Assembly (NCBI GenBank): GCA_030597965.1
Contig: JAUVQU010000002.1
Coordinates: 1-35,857 of the forward strand
DNA: 35,857 nucleotides
DNA from: Cellvibrionaceae bacterium
Lineage (GTDB): Bacteria; Pseudomonadota; Gammaproteobacteria; Pseudomonadales; Cellvibrionaceae
Reading direction: 5' to 3'
The notes beneath the pieces are model-generated. The model was given only the letters and a program-made list of their open reading frames with translations, did no database searches and was not told the DNA's origin. Positions 1 to 10,668 of this stretch are shown here, in pieces; the stretch's first letter is position 1; every line of letters begins with the position of its first letter. Made by a program: the position numbers and the translations under genes.

Positions 1-105
1 CACTTAAGTGTTGGGACAAATCCATCATCAGTTTTCTTATGCGGCCTAATTACAATACAAATGATTTTTTAACTGCCAGTAAGTGTAACCTATATCAATC
101 GCTGC

Positions 106-1254
106 CTATATTAACCTCTGATAGCCGCTTCCTGTCTGCGCTGCCATACCCTTAATCTCTAACGTCATTAATGCAGAAAGCACCTGCGCTACCGGCAATC
201 TGCTCCTGTTTACTAAGGTGTCGATACTGGCCCCTTCAAAGCCTAAAGAGCCCCAGAGGCATTTCTCATCATTAGACAGCTCAGGCAGCGAAGTCCCCTC
301 TATTAGCTGTTCAGGAATAGCAACCGAGGGACAATGCCAGCCGCATAACCCATTCAAAACATCCTCTGGCGATTCCACCATGGTCGCCCCCTGCTTAAGT
401 AGCTGATGACAGCCACGGCTTAGTGCACTCCTAATAGAACCTGGAACAGCAAATACCTCTCTGTTTTGCTCCACAGCATAGTGGGCTGTAATTAATGAGC
501 CACTTTTTACCGCCGCTTCAACAACCACTACGCCTAAACTCATGCCACTGATGAGCCGATTACGGCGGGGGAAATGGCTGGCCAATGGCGGTGTGCCGGG
601 TAAAAACTCTGTTACCAACGCGCCTCCAGTAGCTAAGATTTGGTCGGCCAATACCTTATGGCCTTTAGGATAAACACTATCAATACCTGTCCCCATCACA
701 GCAATGGTCGACCCACCAGCCGACAATGCACCCCTATGCGCCTCGCCATCTATCCCTGCTGCCAGGCCACTGGTCACCACCAAACCGCGTCGACTTAGCT
801 CGGATGAAAACTCAAATGCTGTTTCTTTTCCTGTCGGAGTGGGTCGGCGGCTACCAACAAAGGCTATTTGCTCCTCCGACAACAAATTCACCTCCCCACG
901 CACATACAAAATCGGCGGTGCGTTGTGGATATTACTGAGCAATGATGGGTAGCGCGCGTCTATGTGTGTAACAAGAGAAGCATTGAGTGGCTGTAGCTTT
1001 TCAACATCCATAAGATATTGTTGCCAGCAATCGCTTTTCTCTCTACCTTGATAAAGTTCTCGAAATTGCTTTCGCGCACGGCTCGGAAATTGAGGTAACA
1101 AATAATCCAGCGGTAATGAGAATAACGTCTCTATGCCGTTAATCGCTTCCAATAAATTCCAATAGCTGTGACAGCCAAAACCGGATATATATTGTAGTGC
1201 AGCAATCGAATGCTCTGGGGACTCCAGGCACGGAGGTGCATTGTAATCTGACAT
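106..1254 (-). CDS. dprA: DNA processing protein DprA/Smf
   Basis: 382 aa ORF with Rossmann-like DprA core (FVGSRRPTPTGKETAFEFSSELSRRGLVVTSGLAAGIDGEAHRGAL...GTGIDSVYPKGH...NRLISGMSLGVVVVEAAVKSGSLITA). Confidence 0.96.
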   Translation of the reverse strand: MSDYNAPPCLESPEHSIAALQYISGFGCHSYWNLLEAINGIETLFSLPLDYLLPQFPSRARKQFRELYQGREKSDCWQQYLMDVEKLQPLNASLVTHIDARYPSLLSNIHNAPPILYVRGEVNLLSEEQIAFVGSRRPTPTGKETAFEFSSELSRRGLVVTSGLAAGIDGEAHRGALSAGGSTIAVMGTGIDSVYPKGHKVLADQILATGGALVTEFLPGTPPLASHFPRRNRLISGMSLGVVVVEAAVKSGSLITAHYAVEQNREVFAVPGSIRSALSRGCHQLLKQGATMVESPEDVLNGLCGWHCPSVAIPEQLIEGTSLPELSNDEKCLWGSLGFEGASIDTLVNRSRLPVAQVLSALMTLEIKGMAAQTGSGYQRLI

Positions 1255-1300
1255 AACATCTTCCTTGATGTTGTTTGTGAAACTTTGTTCTTCCTGAACA

Positions 1301-1324
1301 AAAGACCCGGTTTCCCGGGTCCTA
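1301..1324 (-). terminator. Rho-independent terminator between the LysM gene and dprA
   Basis: Minus strand reads GACCCGG-GAAA-CCGGGTC-TTTT: 7 bp GC-rich stem, GAAA tetraloop, T run. Confidence 0.75.
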
Positions 1325-1359
1325 AAAACTGAAGGGACTTCTAATAATTTAAATACCCT

Positions 1360-2412
1360 TTAAGGGTTGCGCACAAAATCCGATACATGAAGCGGCCTTT
1401 CCGCCTCAAGAACCAGAGCAAAGCTCATTTTTTCAAAGGTACGGAATACCATCAGCAGGCCGGATTTTTCATCCGGCAAGCGAACCTTGTCCTTACCAAT
1501 ACGATCAGTGATTAAAGCCCCTTGTTGGTAGATAGCCAGTACATTGCCCACCTCAATACCCTCACGATCACCGCGATTGATCACCACAACGTCCATGCGG
1601 CCAACATTGGTCAAGCCACCCTCGACGGCCATGATCACACCATTAATATCTTCCTCTGGAGCCGATGGGAAAAAAGTGGACTCAATGGAGCGCTGCTCGT
1701 AGGGCAGCAAGCGGTCACCAATACGAATTTCTTCGGTTGTGCGAGTTACATCAAGCGTCGCCACTTCGTCGGCTATTGCTTTCACTTTTACAGTGCCAAT
1801 ATCTAAAGCTTGCAGACCCAGCAACTCTCCCGTTTGAGGGTCGACAAACCGTTCCCCTCGACGGTAAACACCATACACCTTCACACCATCAGAAAAATCA
1901 CCGCGCGCGTACATACTGTCGCCCGCACCAACAATCAACCGCTCCTCTTCACCCATCAATGCATAGGGAGCAGCATCTAACTCTCTCGTCTGAACCACAC
2001 GACTGCGTGACAGAAACTGTTCTATCTGATCCAACGGAATCGTCGAAATCGCCTCGTCCAATGGTCTGATGCGCACTGATGGCACCAACTTAATTGTCGT
2101 TGGCGACATTTTATACTTACGCCCCTCAACCACTAAACGCGGCTTGCCGTCGATATACACCAGCTTAATAATATCGCCAGGGAAAATAAGGTGCGGGTTA
2201 TCAACCTGTGGATTAGCGTGCCAAATTTCTGGCCACATCCAGGGATTCGCTAAAAATTTCTCTGAAATATCCCAAAGCGTGTCACCTTTCACAACCACAT
2301 GCTTCTGCGGGTGCGAACCACTAAGCTCAAGCTCTTCTGCACTGGCCCAAGCGGAGGAAATGGCCAGCCATAACACCGTAACGACTAATAGAGACCTTTT
2401 CACGAAAGCCAT
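1360..2412 (-). CDS. LysM peptidoglycan-binding domain protein, probably exported
   Basis: LysM motif (HVVVKGDTLWDISEKFLANPWMWPEIWHANPQVDNPHLIFPGDIIKL). The tracked ORF extends to 2547, but ATG at 2412 gives a signal-peptide-like N-terminus (MAFVKRSLLVVTVLWLAISSAWAS). Confidence 0.88.
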   Translation of the reverse strand: MAFVKRSLLVVTVLWLAISSAWASAEELELSGSHPQKHVVVKGDTLWDISEKFLANPWMWPEIWHANPQVDNPHLIFPGDIIKLVYIDGKPRLVVEGRKYKMSPTTIKLVPSVRIRPLDEAISTIPLDQIEQFLSRSRVVQTRELDAAPYALMGEEERLIVGAGDSMYARGDFSDGVKVYGVYRRGERFVDPQTGELLGLQALDIGTVKVKAIADEVATLDVTRTTEEIRIGDRLLPYEQRSIESTFFPSAPEEDINGVIMAVEGGLTNVGRMDVVVINRGDREGIEVGNVLAIYQQGALITDRIGKDKVRLPDEKSGLLMVFRTFEKMSFALVLEAERPLHVSDFVRNP

Positions 2413-2718
2413 TTCGCTTCCATGCTGCGTTAAAAACGTACTCAATCGGTCATTTATACATATAAACTCCCTCATTCCGTGCGTTTTTTCCTTGCCTGAA
2501 AGCGAAATCATCTTCCGTGCAAATATCTCTACTAATATTTTTTTCATAAAAAAACCAATCCTGTTAGTTTCGGCTCACGGGCAGTTAAAGGGTATAATGG
2601 CGTAATAATGCACGGCGCTGCGTAATCGCACCGTGCCCCCTTAACATACGCATAAACGCCGCCTGCTCCAATATTAGCAACGCTTATTGTTTATTTACTA
2701 GAAGTTTGTCACAAAGCC

Positions 2719-3222
2719 ATGTCCATTTTAGAAATTTTAGAGTTCCCGGATCCTCGTTTGAGGACCTCAGCCAAACCAGTCAAAGATGTTAATGACCGCA
2801 TGCACGCTATTATCGATGACATGTTTGAAACCATGTACGACGCCGCAGGCATTGGTCTGGCTGCCACACAAGTTAATATCCACCAGCAAATTGTGGTGAT
2901 GGATCTCTCGGAAGAAAAAAACGACCCACTGGTCTTTATTAATCCAAGTGTTGAAGTTTTAGCCGATGAGACGCAGCCTCACGATGAAGGCTGCTTGTCC
3001 GTTCCCGGCTTTTACGAGACCGTTGAGCGCCCCAGCAGCATACGGGTGAGTGCATTAGATAAAGATGGCAACGCGTTCGAATTAGAACCCGACGGGCTGC
3101 TGGCCGTTTGTGTTCAACATGAACTTGATCATTTAAACGGTAAGCTTTTTGTTGATTACATATCGCCAATAAAACGCCAGCGCATTCGAAAGAAGCTAGA
3201 AAAAGCTCATCGTCAGCGCTAA
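2719..3222 (+). CDS. def: Peptide deformylase
   Basis: Motifs [27 protein letters not shown]. Confidence 0.98.
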   Translation: MSILEILEFPDPRLRTSAKPVKDVNDRMHAIIDDMFETMYDAAGIGLAATQVNIHQQIVVMDLSEEKNDPLVFINPSVEVLADETQPHDEGCLSVPGFYETVERPSSIRVSALDKDGNAFELEPDGLLAVCVQHELDHLNGKLFVDYISPIKRQRIRKKLEKAHRQR

Positions 3223-3256
3223 CAAAACATTCTTTTAACCTTACGATGAGACCATT

Positions 3257-4201
3257 ATGTCCGGTTTACGCTTAATCTTTGCGGGCACCCCAGAATTTGC
3301 CGCCCATCATCTGCAGGCTCTAATTGACTCAGAACATGAAGTGATTGGCGTCTACACCCAGCCTGACCGCCCTGCTGGTCGGGGCAAAAGATTAGTCGGC
3401 AGCCCGGTTAAAGGGCTTGCCGAACGTCATAACATACCCGTTTTTCAGCCAGCCTCTCTGAAATCAGAAGAGGCTCAAGAAGAGCTGCGTCAATTGAATG
3501 CCGACATCATGGTGGTGGTCGCTTACGGCTTACTGTTGCCTCAAGCCGTGTTAGATGCCCCAAAGTACGGTTGCATTAATGTACACGCATCTCTATTACC
3601 ACGCTGGCGTGGCGCCGCACCGATTCAGCGAGCCCTAGCCGCAGGTGATACTGAATCCGGTGTTACCATCATGCAAATGGACATTGGCCTTGATACTGGC
3701 GACATGCTGGTAAAAGCAACCTGCCCCATTCTTAATGATGACACGGGTGGCTCACTCCACGACCGACTGCTCACCCTGGGCGGCCCCGCTCTACTTGATG
3801 CGCTGGAGCAAATTAAAACAGACCGAACGCAACCTGAACAACAGGATGACCGCCTTGCCAATTACGCCCACAAGCTCAGCAAGCAAGAGGCGAACATTGA
3901 CTGGAGCCTGCCTGCCACGGAATTAGCGTTGATGATTCGAGCTTTTAGCCCTTTCCCTGTCGCCTATTTTTTAGAGGGTAAAGACCGAGTACGGGTGTGG
4001 GACGCGGTAGTCGTGCACCATACTGCTGGCAATCAACCGGGTTCCATTTTAAAGGCTGATGCGAACGGGCTTTTAATTGCCTGTGGCACACAGGCGCTTC
4101 TTCTTAAGCAACTACAACTGCCGGGGAAAAAGATATTGCCCTTCCGCGACATCCTAAACGGCCACGCTCAACGCTTTGCCGTTGGCGTACAACTTCCATG
4201 A
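3257..4201 (+). CDS. fmt: Methionyl-tRNA formyltransferase
   Basis: [35 protein letters not shown] motifs; directly downstream of def. Confidence 0.98.
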   Translation: MSGLRLIFAGTPEFAAHHLQALIDSEHEVIGVYTQPDRPAGRGKRLVGSPVKGLAERHNIPVFQPASLKSEEAQEELRQLNADIMVVVAYGLLLPQAVLDAPKYGCINVHASLLPRWRGAAPIQRALAAGDTESGVTIMQMDIGLDTGDMLVKATCPILNDDTGGSLHDRLLTLGGPALLDALEQIKTDRTQPEQQDDRLANYAHKLSKQEANIDWSLPATELALMIRAFSPFPVAYFLEGKDRVRVWDAVVVHHTAGNQPGSILKADANGLLIACGTQALLLKQLQLPGKKILPFRDILNGHAQRFAVGVQLP

Positions 4202-5544
4202 GCTCGCCCACGCCAGAAGGCAACGCCAACTCTGGTGTAAAGCTGCGTGTCGTCGCAGCTCAAACACTCGCTCAAGTGCTGCAGCAACAAGCTTCACTGG
4301 CTGGGCTAATGGCCCCAGCACAAGAAAAATTGCCCGCACAAGATCAGGCGCTTCTGCAGGAACTATGTTTTGGCACCTTGCGCTGGCAGCCAAAATTGCA
4401 ATCTATATTAGGTCGTTTGCTCGATAAGCCTCTTAAAGAAAAAGATCAGGATATACAGGCTTTATTGCTGCTTGGCCTGTACCAACTGCTCTATACTCGC
4501 ATTCCTGATCATGCTGCGCTGAGCGCAACCGTTGCTGCCGCCAAAGCATTGAAAAAGACGTCTTTCCAAAAACTAATAAACGGTGTTCTGCGAAATTTTT
4601 TACGCCAAAAAGACAGCCTTACCGTCGAGTTAGAGAAAAGCCCCGCCTACATTACCGCGCACCCTAATTGGTTGCGGAAGCGCATCGAACGATTTTGGCC
4701 GAATCACGCCGAGCAAATTTTTGAGGCAAACAACCGACACCCACCGTTTACGCTACGTGTCGATTTACAGCAGCAGAGCCGCGAAATATTTTTAGCGCAA
4801 CTAGGCGACGCCAAGATAGACGCCTCCCCTACAATTTATAGCCGTTTTGGTGTGACCTTAGCGCAGGCGATCCCCGTCGAGAAAATCCCGGGCTTCGCCG
4901 AAGGCAAAGTCAGCGTGCAGGATGAAGCCGCTCAACTTGCCGCCGACCTCCTCGACCTACAGCCGAATCAACGCGTATTGGATGCCTGCGCAGCGCCCGG
5001 CGGAAAAACAGGTCATATACTGGAAGCACAGCCGAAACTGGCCGAAGTCACTGCTTTGGATTTAGAAGAGCGCCGTCTCGTTCGGGTTAAAGAAAACCTT
5101 GCTCGGCTTGGAAAGAAAGCCAAAATAATTTGTGCCGATGCCGCAGACTTATCCAGTTGGTGGGACGGAAAAACCTTCGATCGTATTTTACTCGACGCTC
5201 CCTGCTCAGCTACCGGCGTCATTCGTCGGCACCCCGACATCAAATTACTGCGCAAAGCGGGAGATATTGCTAAGCTAGCTCAATTACAGCTCTCTCTGCT
5301 AGAGGCGCTATGGAAAGCCTTAGCCCCCGGCGGCCGCTTAGTGTACGCCACCTGCTCGGTATTACCTGTAGAGAATACCGACGTGATAGAGCGGTTTTTA
5401 CAACAGCAACACGATGCAAAGCACCTACCCATTGATGCAACATGGGGAATAGAACAAACCTGCGGACGTCAGCTTTTTCCGCAAATAAATGGCCATGACG
5501 GTTTCTACTACGCCTGTTTGGTCAAACAGGGCACAACCGAATAG
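4198..5544 (+). CDS. rsmB: 16S rRNA (cytosine-967-C5) methyltransferase RsmB
   Basis: NusB-like N-terminus plus [49 protein letters not shown] overlap with fmt. Confidence 0.97.
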   Translation: MSSPTPEGNANSGVKLRVVAAQTLAQVLQQQASLAGLMAPAQEKLPAQDQALLQELCFGTLRWQPKLQSILGRLLDKPLKEKDQDIQALLLLGLYQLLYTRIPDHAALSATVAAAKALKKTSFQKLINGVLRNFLRQKDSLTVELEKSPAYITAHPNWLRKRIERFWPNHAEQIFEANNRHPPFTLRVDLQQQSREIFLAQLGDAKIDASPTIYSRFGVTLAQAIPVEKIPGFAEGKVSVQDEAAQLAADLLDLQPNQRVLDACAAPGGKTGHILEAQPKLAEVTALDLEERRLVRVKENLARLGKKAKIICADAADLSSWWDGKTFDRILLDAPCSATGVIRRHPDIKLLRKAGDIAKLAQLQLSLLEALWKALAPGGRLVYATCSVLPVENTDVIERFLQQQHDAKHLPIDATWGIEQTCGRQLFPQINGHDGFYYACLVKQGTTE

Positions 5545-5588
5545 CTCAACATTAAGGCTTAAATAAAAATAAGGGTCCACCTGAGAAC

Positions 5589-6974
5589 ATGAAAATAATT
5601 ATCTTGGGAGCCGGTCAGGTTGGCGGCACACTCGCCGAAAACCTCGCCAATGAAGACAACGACATTACTGTAATTGATCAAGATAATGATCGTCTGCGTG
5701 AGCTCCGTGATCGTCTGGATATTGGCGTCGTTCACGGTAACGGCGCGCATCCCTCAACACTCGCAGAAGCGGGCATTGAAGACGCTGATATGCTGATCAC
5801 CGTTACCAGTAATGACGAAATCAATATGATCGCCTGTCAGGTGGCCTACAGCCTCTACCGGACACCAACCAAAATTGCCCGGGTTCGAGCCAGTGCGTAT
5901 CTTGAAAAGGAACAGCTGTTTACCACCGAAGCCATTCCCATTGATGTTCTGATCAGCCCCGAGCAGTTAGTTTCAGACTATATCGCCCGACTTATCAACC
6001 GACCAGGCGCATTGCAGGTGGTGGATTTTGCCGATGGCGTCATTCAGCTGGTCGGCATGAAAGCGCTCCACGGCGGACCACTGGTCGGACAGGAAATCAG
6101 CTTTTTGCGCGAACATATCCCCAATGTTGACACCCGGGTAGCAGCCGTATACCGACGCGGCAGCGCCATAATGCCTGAGGGCAATACTATAATTGAGGCC
6201 GAGGATGAAGTCTTTTTTATTGCCGCCAAAGAAGATATTCGCGCAGTGATGAGTGAGCTACGCCGACTAGAGAAGCCCTACAAACGTATCCTTATTGCTG
6301 GTGGCGGCAACATTGGTTTCCGACTGGCGAGCTACCTTGAAAACAAATATAACGTAAAAATTATTGAGTTTTTTCACGATCGTTGTACTTTCCTTTCTGA
6401 ACAACTAGATAAAACAATTGTTCTGCACGGCAGTGCATCAGACCAGGAATTGCTGCAGGAGGAAAACATCGAAGACATCGATGTTTTCCTCGCGCTGACC
6501 AATGACGACGAAGCCAACATCATGTCCTCCATGCTCGCTAAGCGTATGGGGGCAGGTAAAGTGATGACACTGATTAACAACCCAGCCTATGTAGATCTAG
6601 TACAAGGCGGAGAAATTGATATCGCTATTTCTCCGCAGCAAAACACCATCGGCAGCTTGTTAACCCATGTGCGCCGAGGAGACATTGTTAAAGTTCACTC
6701 TCTACGTCGCGGTGCCGCCGAGGCCATTGAGGTAATCGCCCACGGCGACAGAAGAACCTCTAAAGTGGTCGGTAAAACCATAGAAACTGTCGACTTGCCG
6801 CCAGGTGCAACCATTGGAGCTATTCTTCGGGAAAATGAAAATGGCAGTGAAGTACTGATCGCCCACGATGACATTGTCATTAAAACCGGCGACCACGTAA
6901 TTGTGTTCTTGGTTAACAAAAAGTACACAAAAGACATCGAACAACTATTCCAAGTTGGTTTTGCTTTTTTCTAA
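5589..6974 (+). CDS. trkA: Trk potassium uptake NAD-binding protein TrkA
   Basis: [30 protein letters not shown] and a second repeated Rossmann/TrkA-C half. Confidence 0.97.
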   Translation: MKIIILGAGQVGGTLAENLANEDNDITVIDQDNDRLRELRDRLDIGVVHGNGAHPSTLAEAGIEDADMLITVTSNDEINMIACQVAYSLYRTPTKIARVRASAYLEKEQLFTTEAIPIDVLISPEQLVSDYIARLINRPGALQVVDFADGVIQLVGMKALHGGPLVGQEISFLREHIPNVDTRVAAVYRRGSAIMPEGNTIIEAEDEVFFIAAKEDIRAVMSELRRLEKPYKRILIAGGGNIGFRLASYLENKYNVKIIEFFHDRCTFLSEQLDKTIVLHGSASDQELLQEENIEDIDVFLALTNDDEANIMSSMLAKRMGAGKVMTLINNPAYVDLVQGGEIDIAISPQQNTIGSLLTHVRRGDIVKVHSLRRGAAEAIEVIAHGDRRTSKVVGKTIETVDLPPGATIGAILRENENGSEVLIAHDDIVIKTGDHVIVFLVNKKYTKDIEQLFQVGFAFF

Positions 6975-6986
6975 AGGGCTGCGTTA

Positions 6987-8435
6987 ATGCATTTTTCAAT
7001 TATCTTTCGCATCCTCGGAATACTGTTGATGCTATTCAGCCTGACGCTGTTCCCGCCTATGCTGGTATCGTTCATTTACGATGACCATAACGTCGGCGCA
7101 TTTTTAATCGCGTTTTTAATCACGTTTATCTCCGGCCTTTTAGTTTGGTTTCCTGTATATCGCTCACGACATGACCTGCGTACCCGCGATGGCTTTTTAA
7201 TTACCGCTCTCTTCTGGATTGTATTAGGACTATTCGGCTCACTACCATTTATGTTCTCAAACGAGCTGCATCTATCCTTTACCAACGCACTGTTTGAATC
7301 ACTGTCCGGCCTCACTACAACCGGGGCAACCGTAATTACCGGCCTCGACGACCTACCTAAATCCATTTTGTATTATCGCCAGCAACTCCAATGGCTTGGA
7401 GGTATAGGTATTATCGTTATTGCTGTGGCCATTCTCCCAATGCTGGGTATTGGTGGTATGCAGCTTTACCGAGCAGAAGCACCTGGGCCAGTTAAGGATA
7501 GAAAACTAACCCCGCGTATTACAGAAACAGCAAAATACCTATTCTTTATTTATGTCACCCTGACCACAATGTGTGGGGTGGCCTACTGGGTTGCTGGCAT
7601 GAATGCTTTTGATGCTATTTGTCACGCTTTTTCGACCATCGCCATTGGCGGCTTTTCAACTCATGATGCCAGTATCGGGTTTTTCCAAAGCGAAAAAATC
7701 ATGTGGATCTGTACTGTTTTCATGGTGATATCCGGCATTAACTTTGCCCTTCATTTTTTCAGTTGGCGTGAAAAAAAGTTGTCACATTTTTTCCAGGATC
7801 CCGAATGCCGGTTTTATTTAACCGCAATACTGTTTGGCTCCATTCTCACAGTAAGCCTACTTTATTACTTTGGGACTTTTGATTTTAGAGGCAGCCTGAG
7901 CCACGGCGTTTTCCAACTAGTTTCCATCTTAACGACCACTGGGTTTGCTACTACCAACTTCAGTATCTGGCCCAATGTATTGCCGTTTATGTTGTTTTAT
8001 TTTGCCTTTATGGGTGGCTGTGCAGGATCAACCGCTGGTGGGATGAAAGTGATACGTATTCTACTCCTCATAAAACAAGGCTCACGAGAAATTAAAAGGC
8101 TCATTCACCCCAGCGCCGTTATTCCCATCAAGATTGGAAACACTTCAATCCCAAGCCGTGTTGTTGATGCCGTTTGGGGCTTTTTTGCGGTGTATATTGC
8201 CGCCTATTTCATTATGTTCTTGGCATTGGTTGGAACCGGCCTGGATGTGCTGACCGCCTTTTTTGCCGTAGGAGCCTGTATTAATAATCTGGGCCCCGGT
8301 CTTGCCGAAGTCGCCGCCAATTACGGCGACATTAATGACCCAGCCAAGTTAATTTTGTGCTTTGCCATGCTACTGGGTCGTTTGGAAGTATTCACTCTAC
8401 TGGTGTTATTTAGCCCCATGTTCTGGCGCCGCTAA
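6987..8435 (+). CDS. trkH: Trk potassium uptake membrane protein TrkH/TrkG
   Basis: Multi-TM protein with selectivity-filter-like segments (SGLTTTGATV, TTTGFATTNF, GGCAGSTAGGMKVIR); follows trkA. Confidence 0.95.
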   Translation: MHFSIIFRILGILLMLFSLTLFPPMLVSFIYDDHNVGAFLIAFLITFISGLLVWFPVYRSRHDLRTRDGFLITALFWIVLGLFGSLPFMFSNELHLSFTNALFESLSGLTTTGATVITGLDDLPKSILYYRQQLQWLGGIGIIVIAVAILPMLGIGGMQLYRAEAPGPVKDRKLTPRITETAKYLFFIYVTLTTMCGVAYWVAGMNAFDAICHAFSTIAIGGFSTHDASIGFFQSEKIMWICTVFMVISGINFALHFFSWREKKLSHFFQDPECRFYLTAILFGSILTVSLLYYFGTFDFRGSLSHGVFQLVSILTTTGFATTNFSIWPNVLPFMLFYFAFMGGCAGSTAGGMKVIRILLLIKQGSREIKRLIHPSAVIPIKIGNTSIPSRVVDAVWGFFAVYIAAYFIMFLALVGTGLDVLTAFFAVGACINNLGPGLAEVAANYGDINDPAKLILCFAMLLGRLEVFTLLVLFSPMFWRR

Positions 8436-8451
8436 ATTACATTTATTCAGT

Positions 8452-9357
8452 TCAATATATTTTTGGCGCGCCTTCTGGCTGCGCCCGAAAACGCTTGTAC
8501 TCCCATTGATATTGCTCGGGGATATCACGCACACAAGCTTCTATCGTTCGGTTCATGGCGGTCAGAGCAATGAGTGCATCGTCACTATAAACATCTGGAT
8601 CCACGCTTTTAAACACCACCTCAAAGCCACCCTTAACGCGCTTGGCATAGCCAGTAACAAGACGACAATTGGTTCGCTCACGCAAGCTATGCACCAGAGT
8701 CATTGTCAGTGCCTGATTATGGAAGAAAGGTGCAAATTCTCCACTTACAATTCCCGGGACCTGGTCCGGCAGGATACCCGTTAAACCCCCTTGCTTTAGA
8801 AATCGCAACAAACTGGCAACACCACGACTGTTGGTCGGCACCACTGCCGCACCCTGCTTCTGCCGCGCCTCGCGAATAATTACCCCTACCGAAGCCATTT
8901 CTGGAGGCTGATACAACACCATAGTTGGCGCCACCTCTACCAGATAGCCCCCGAATATCTCCCAATTACCAATGTGTGGAGCCAACAAAATAACCCCTCG
9001 GCCTTTAGCCAGTTCTTCTTCTAGTAACTCGCGATTAATAACGGATTTAATCCGTGGTTTTAGCCAAGTCTGGTAATCACGCAACCACACAGCCGGCATC
9101 TCTAACCCTAACTTTAAAGTTTCTATCATGCTTTTCCGAGACAGGGCTTCACGCTCCTGTACCGTGAGTTCAGGAAAACACAATTCAATATTCTTACGTG
9201 TAACCTGAGCAAAGCGGCTGTTTATATGAACAGCAAAAAAGCTGACAAATACTCCTAATGAACGGCTAACCGACAGTGGTAAATAAGAAACTGTTTTGAT
9301 GTATCCAACCGCAACACGCTCTTTGAGTGATCGGGTCTGTGAATTTGGAACCGTCAT
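8452..9357 (-). CDS. Lipid A biosynthesis lauroyl/myristoyl acyltransferase (LpxL/HtrB family)
   Basis: HIGNWEIFGGYL H-x4-E motif, LLRFLKQGGLTGILPDQVPG, EQYQWEYKRFR C-terminus. Confidence 0.92.
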   Translation of the reverse strand: MTVPNSQTRSLKERVAVGYIKTVSYLPLSVSRSLGVFVSFFAVHINSRFAQVTRKNIELCFPELTVQEREALSRKSMIETLKLGLEMPAVWLRDYQTWLKPRIKSVINRELLEEELAKGRGVILLAPHIGNWEIFGGYLVEVAPTMVLYQPPEMASVGVIIREARQKQGAAVVPTNSRGVASLLRFLKQGGLTGILPDQVPGIVSGEFAPFFHNQALTMTLVHSLRERTNCRLVTGYAKRVKGGFEVVFKSVDPDVYSDDALIALTAMNRTIEACVRDIPEQYQWEYKRFRAQPEGAPKIY

Positions 9358-9544
9358 AATACCTCTGACATCTATGAATTTACTGGTTTGGACGAGCCCT
9401 TATGCTACACCCACAAAAGGGGTAGTACATAAACGAAGCCAGCCAAATAATGCCAAAACATAGTCGTTTTTACCCTTCTTGTGTTACTTCTCCTGCACTT
9501 CTTGGTAATTAGAACAATATTTAGCCTCTTTTTATCCCCTTACC

Positions 9545-9574
9545 TTGGTCGTAGGGGCCTCGGAAGGCTATAAT
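9545..9574 (+). promoter_or_regulatory. Candidate sigma-70 promoter of glyQS
   Basis: TTGGTC (9545-9550), 18 bp spacer, TATAAT (9569-9574). Confidence 0.5.
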
Positions 9575-9630
9575 CTCGCCCTTTGTAATGTCATCTGTGT
9601 ATTTTCACAGGGACGCTTTTCTTTGATTAT

Positions 9631-10668
9631 TTGCTGGAGGCGCAGACAGCCGTGTCTGAGACCAATTCACCTGATCCAAAAACGTTCCAGGGACTCATTT
9701 TAGCTCTGCAACAATACTGGGCACGCCAAGGCTGCGTGATATTGCAACCACTCGATATGGAAGTAGGCGCAGGGACTTTTCACCCAGCCACTTTCCTGCG
9801 TGCGATCGGCCCAGAAACCTGGAACAGTGCTTATGTACAGCCCTGCCGCCGCCCAACCGATGGCCGCTACGGTGAGAACCCTAATCGCTTGCAGCACTAC
9901 TACCAGTTCCAGGTAGTCATGAAGCCATCGCCAATTAATATTCAGGAATTGTATCTTGAATCATTGCGCGAGCTTGGTATCGATACCAACGTTCATGACA
10001 TTCGTTTCGTAGAAGACAACTGGGAATCGCCAACTCTGGGCGCCTGGGGTCTGGGTTGGGAAGTTTGGCTCAACGGCATGGAGGTAACCCAGTTCACCTA
10101 CTTCCAGCAGGTCGGCGGCCTTGAGTGTTTCCCTGTTACCGGCGAAATCACCTACGGCGTCGAACGTATCGCTATGTACATACAGGGCGTCGACTCCATT
10201 TACGATTTGGTTTGGACCGTTGGCCCCGACGGCAGCAAAGTGACTTACGGAGACGTTTTCCATCAAAACGAAGTGGAAATGTCCCACTACAACTTTGAAG
10301 AAGCAGATGTCGATTTCTTATTCCAGACCTTTGATACCTGCGAGCGAGAATCTGCCCGTTTAATAGAAAAAAGCCTGCCGCTGCCCGCCTACGAAATGGT
10401 AATGAAAGCCTCCCACGCGTTTAACCTGTTAGACGCGCGCCATGCGATTTCTGTAACCGAACGTCAGCGCTTCATTTTGCGCGTCCGCACGTTAGCCCGT
10501 GCTGTAGCCCAGTCGTATTTTGATGCACGTAGAAAGCTGGACTTCCCGCTGGCTGAAAACAGCGTAAAACAACAAGTACTGCAACAGCTGGCTGAACTTG
10601 AAAAAGCTGAGGCCAAAAAAGCAGCAAAGGCCGCCGCCAAAGCGGCTAAAAAGGGAGGAGCTCGATAA
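9631..10668 (+). CDS. glyQ: Glycyl-tRNA synthetase alpha subunit
   Basis: [45 protein letters not shown]. Start uncertain: TTG at 9631 or GTG at 9652. Confidence 0.98.
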   Translation: MLEAQTAVSETNSPDPKTFQGLILALQQYWARQGCVILQPLDMEVGAGTFHPATFLRAIGPETWNSAYVQPCRRPTDGRYGENPNRLQHYYQFQVVMKPSPINIQELYLESLRELGIDTNVHDIRFVEDNWESPTLGAWGLGWEVWLNGMEVTQFTYFQQVGGLECFPVTGEITYGVERIAMYIQGVDSIYDLVWTVGPDGSKVTYGDVFHQNEVEMSHYNFEEADVDFLFQTFDTCERESARLIEKSLPLPAYEMVMKASHAFNLLDARHAISVTERQRFILRVRTLARAVAQSYFDARRKLDFPLAENSVKQQVLQQLAELEKAEAKKAAKAAAKAAKKGGAR

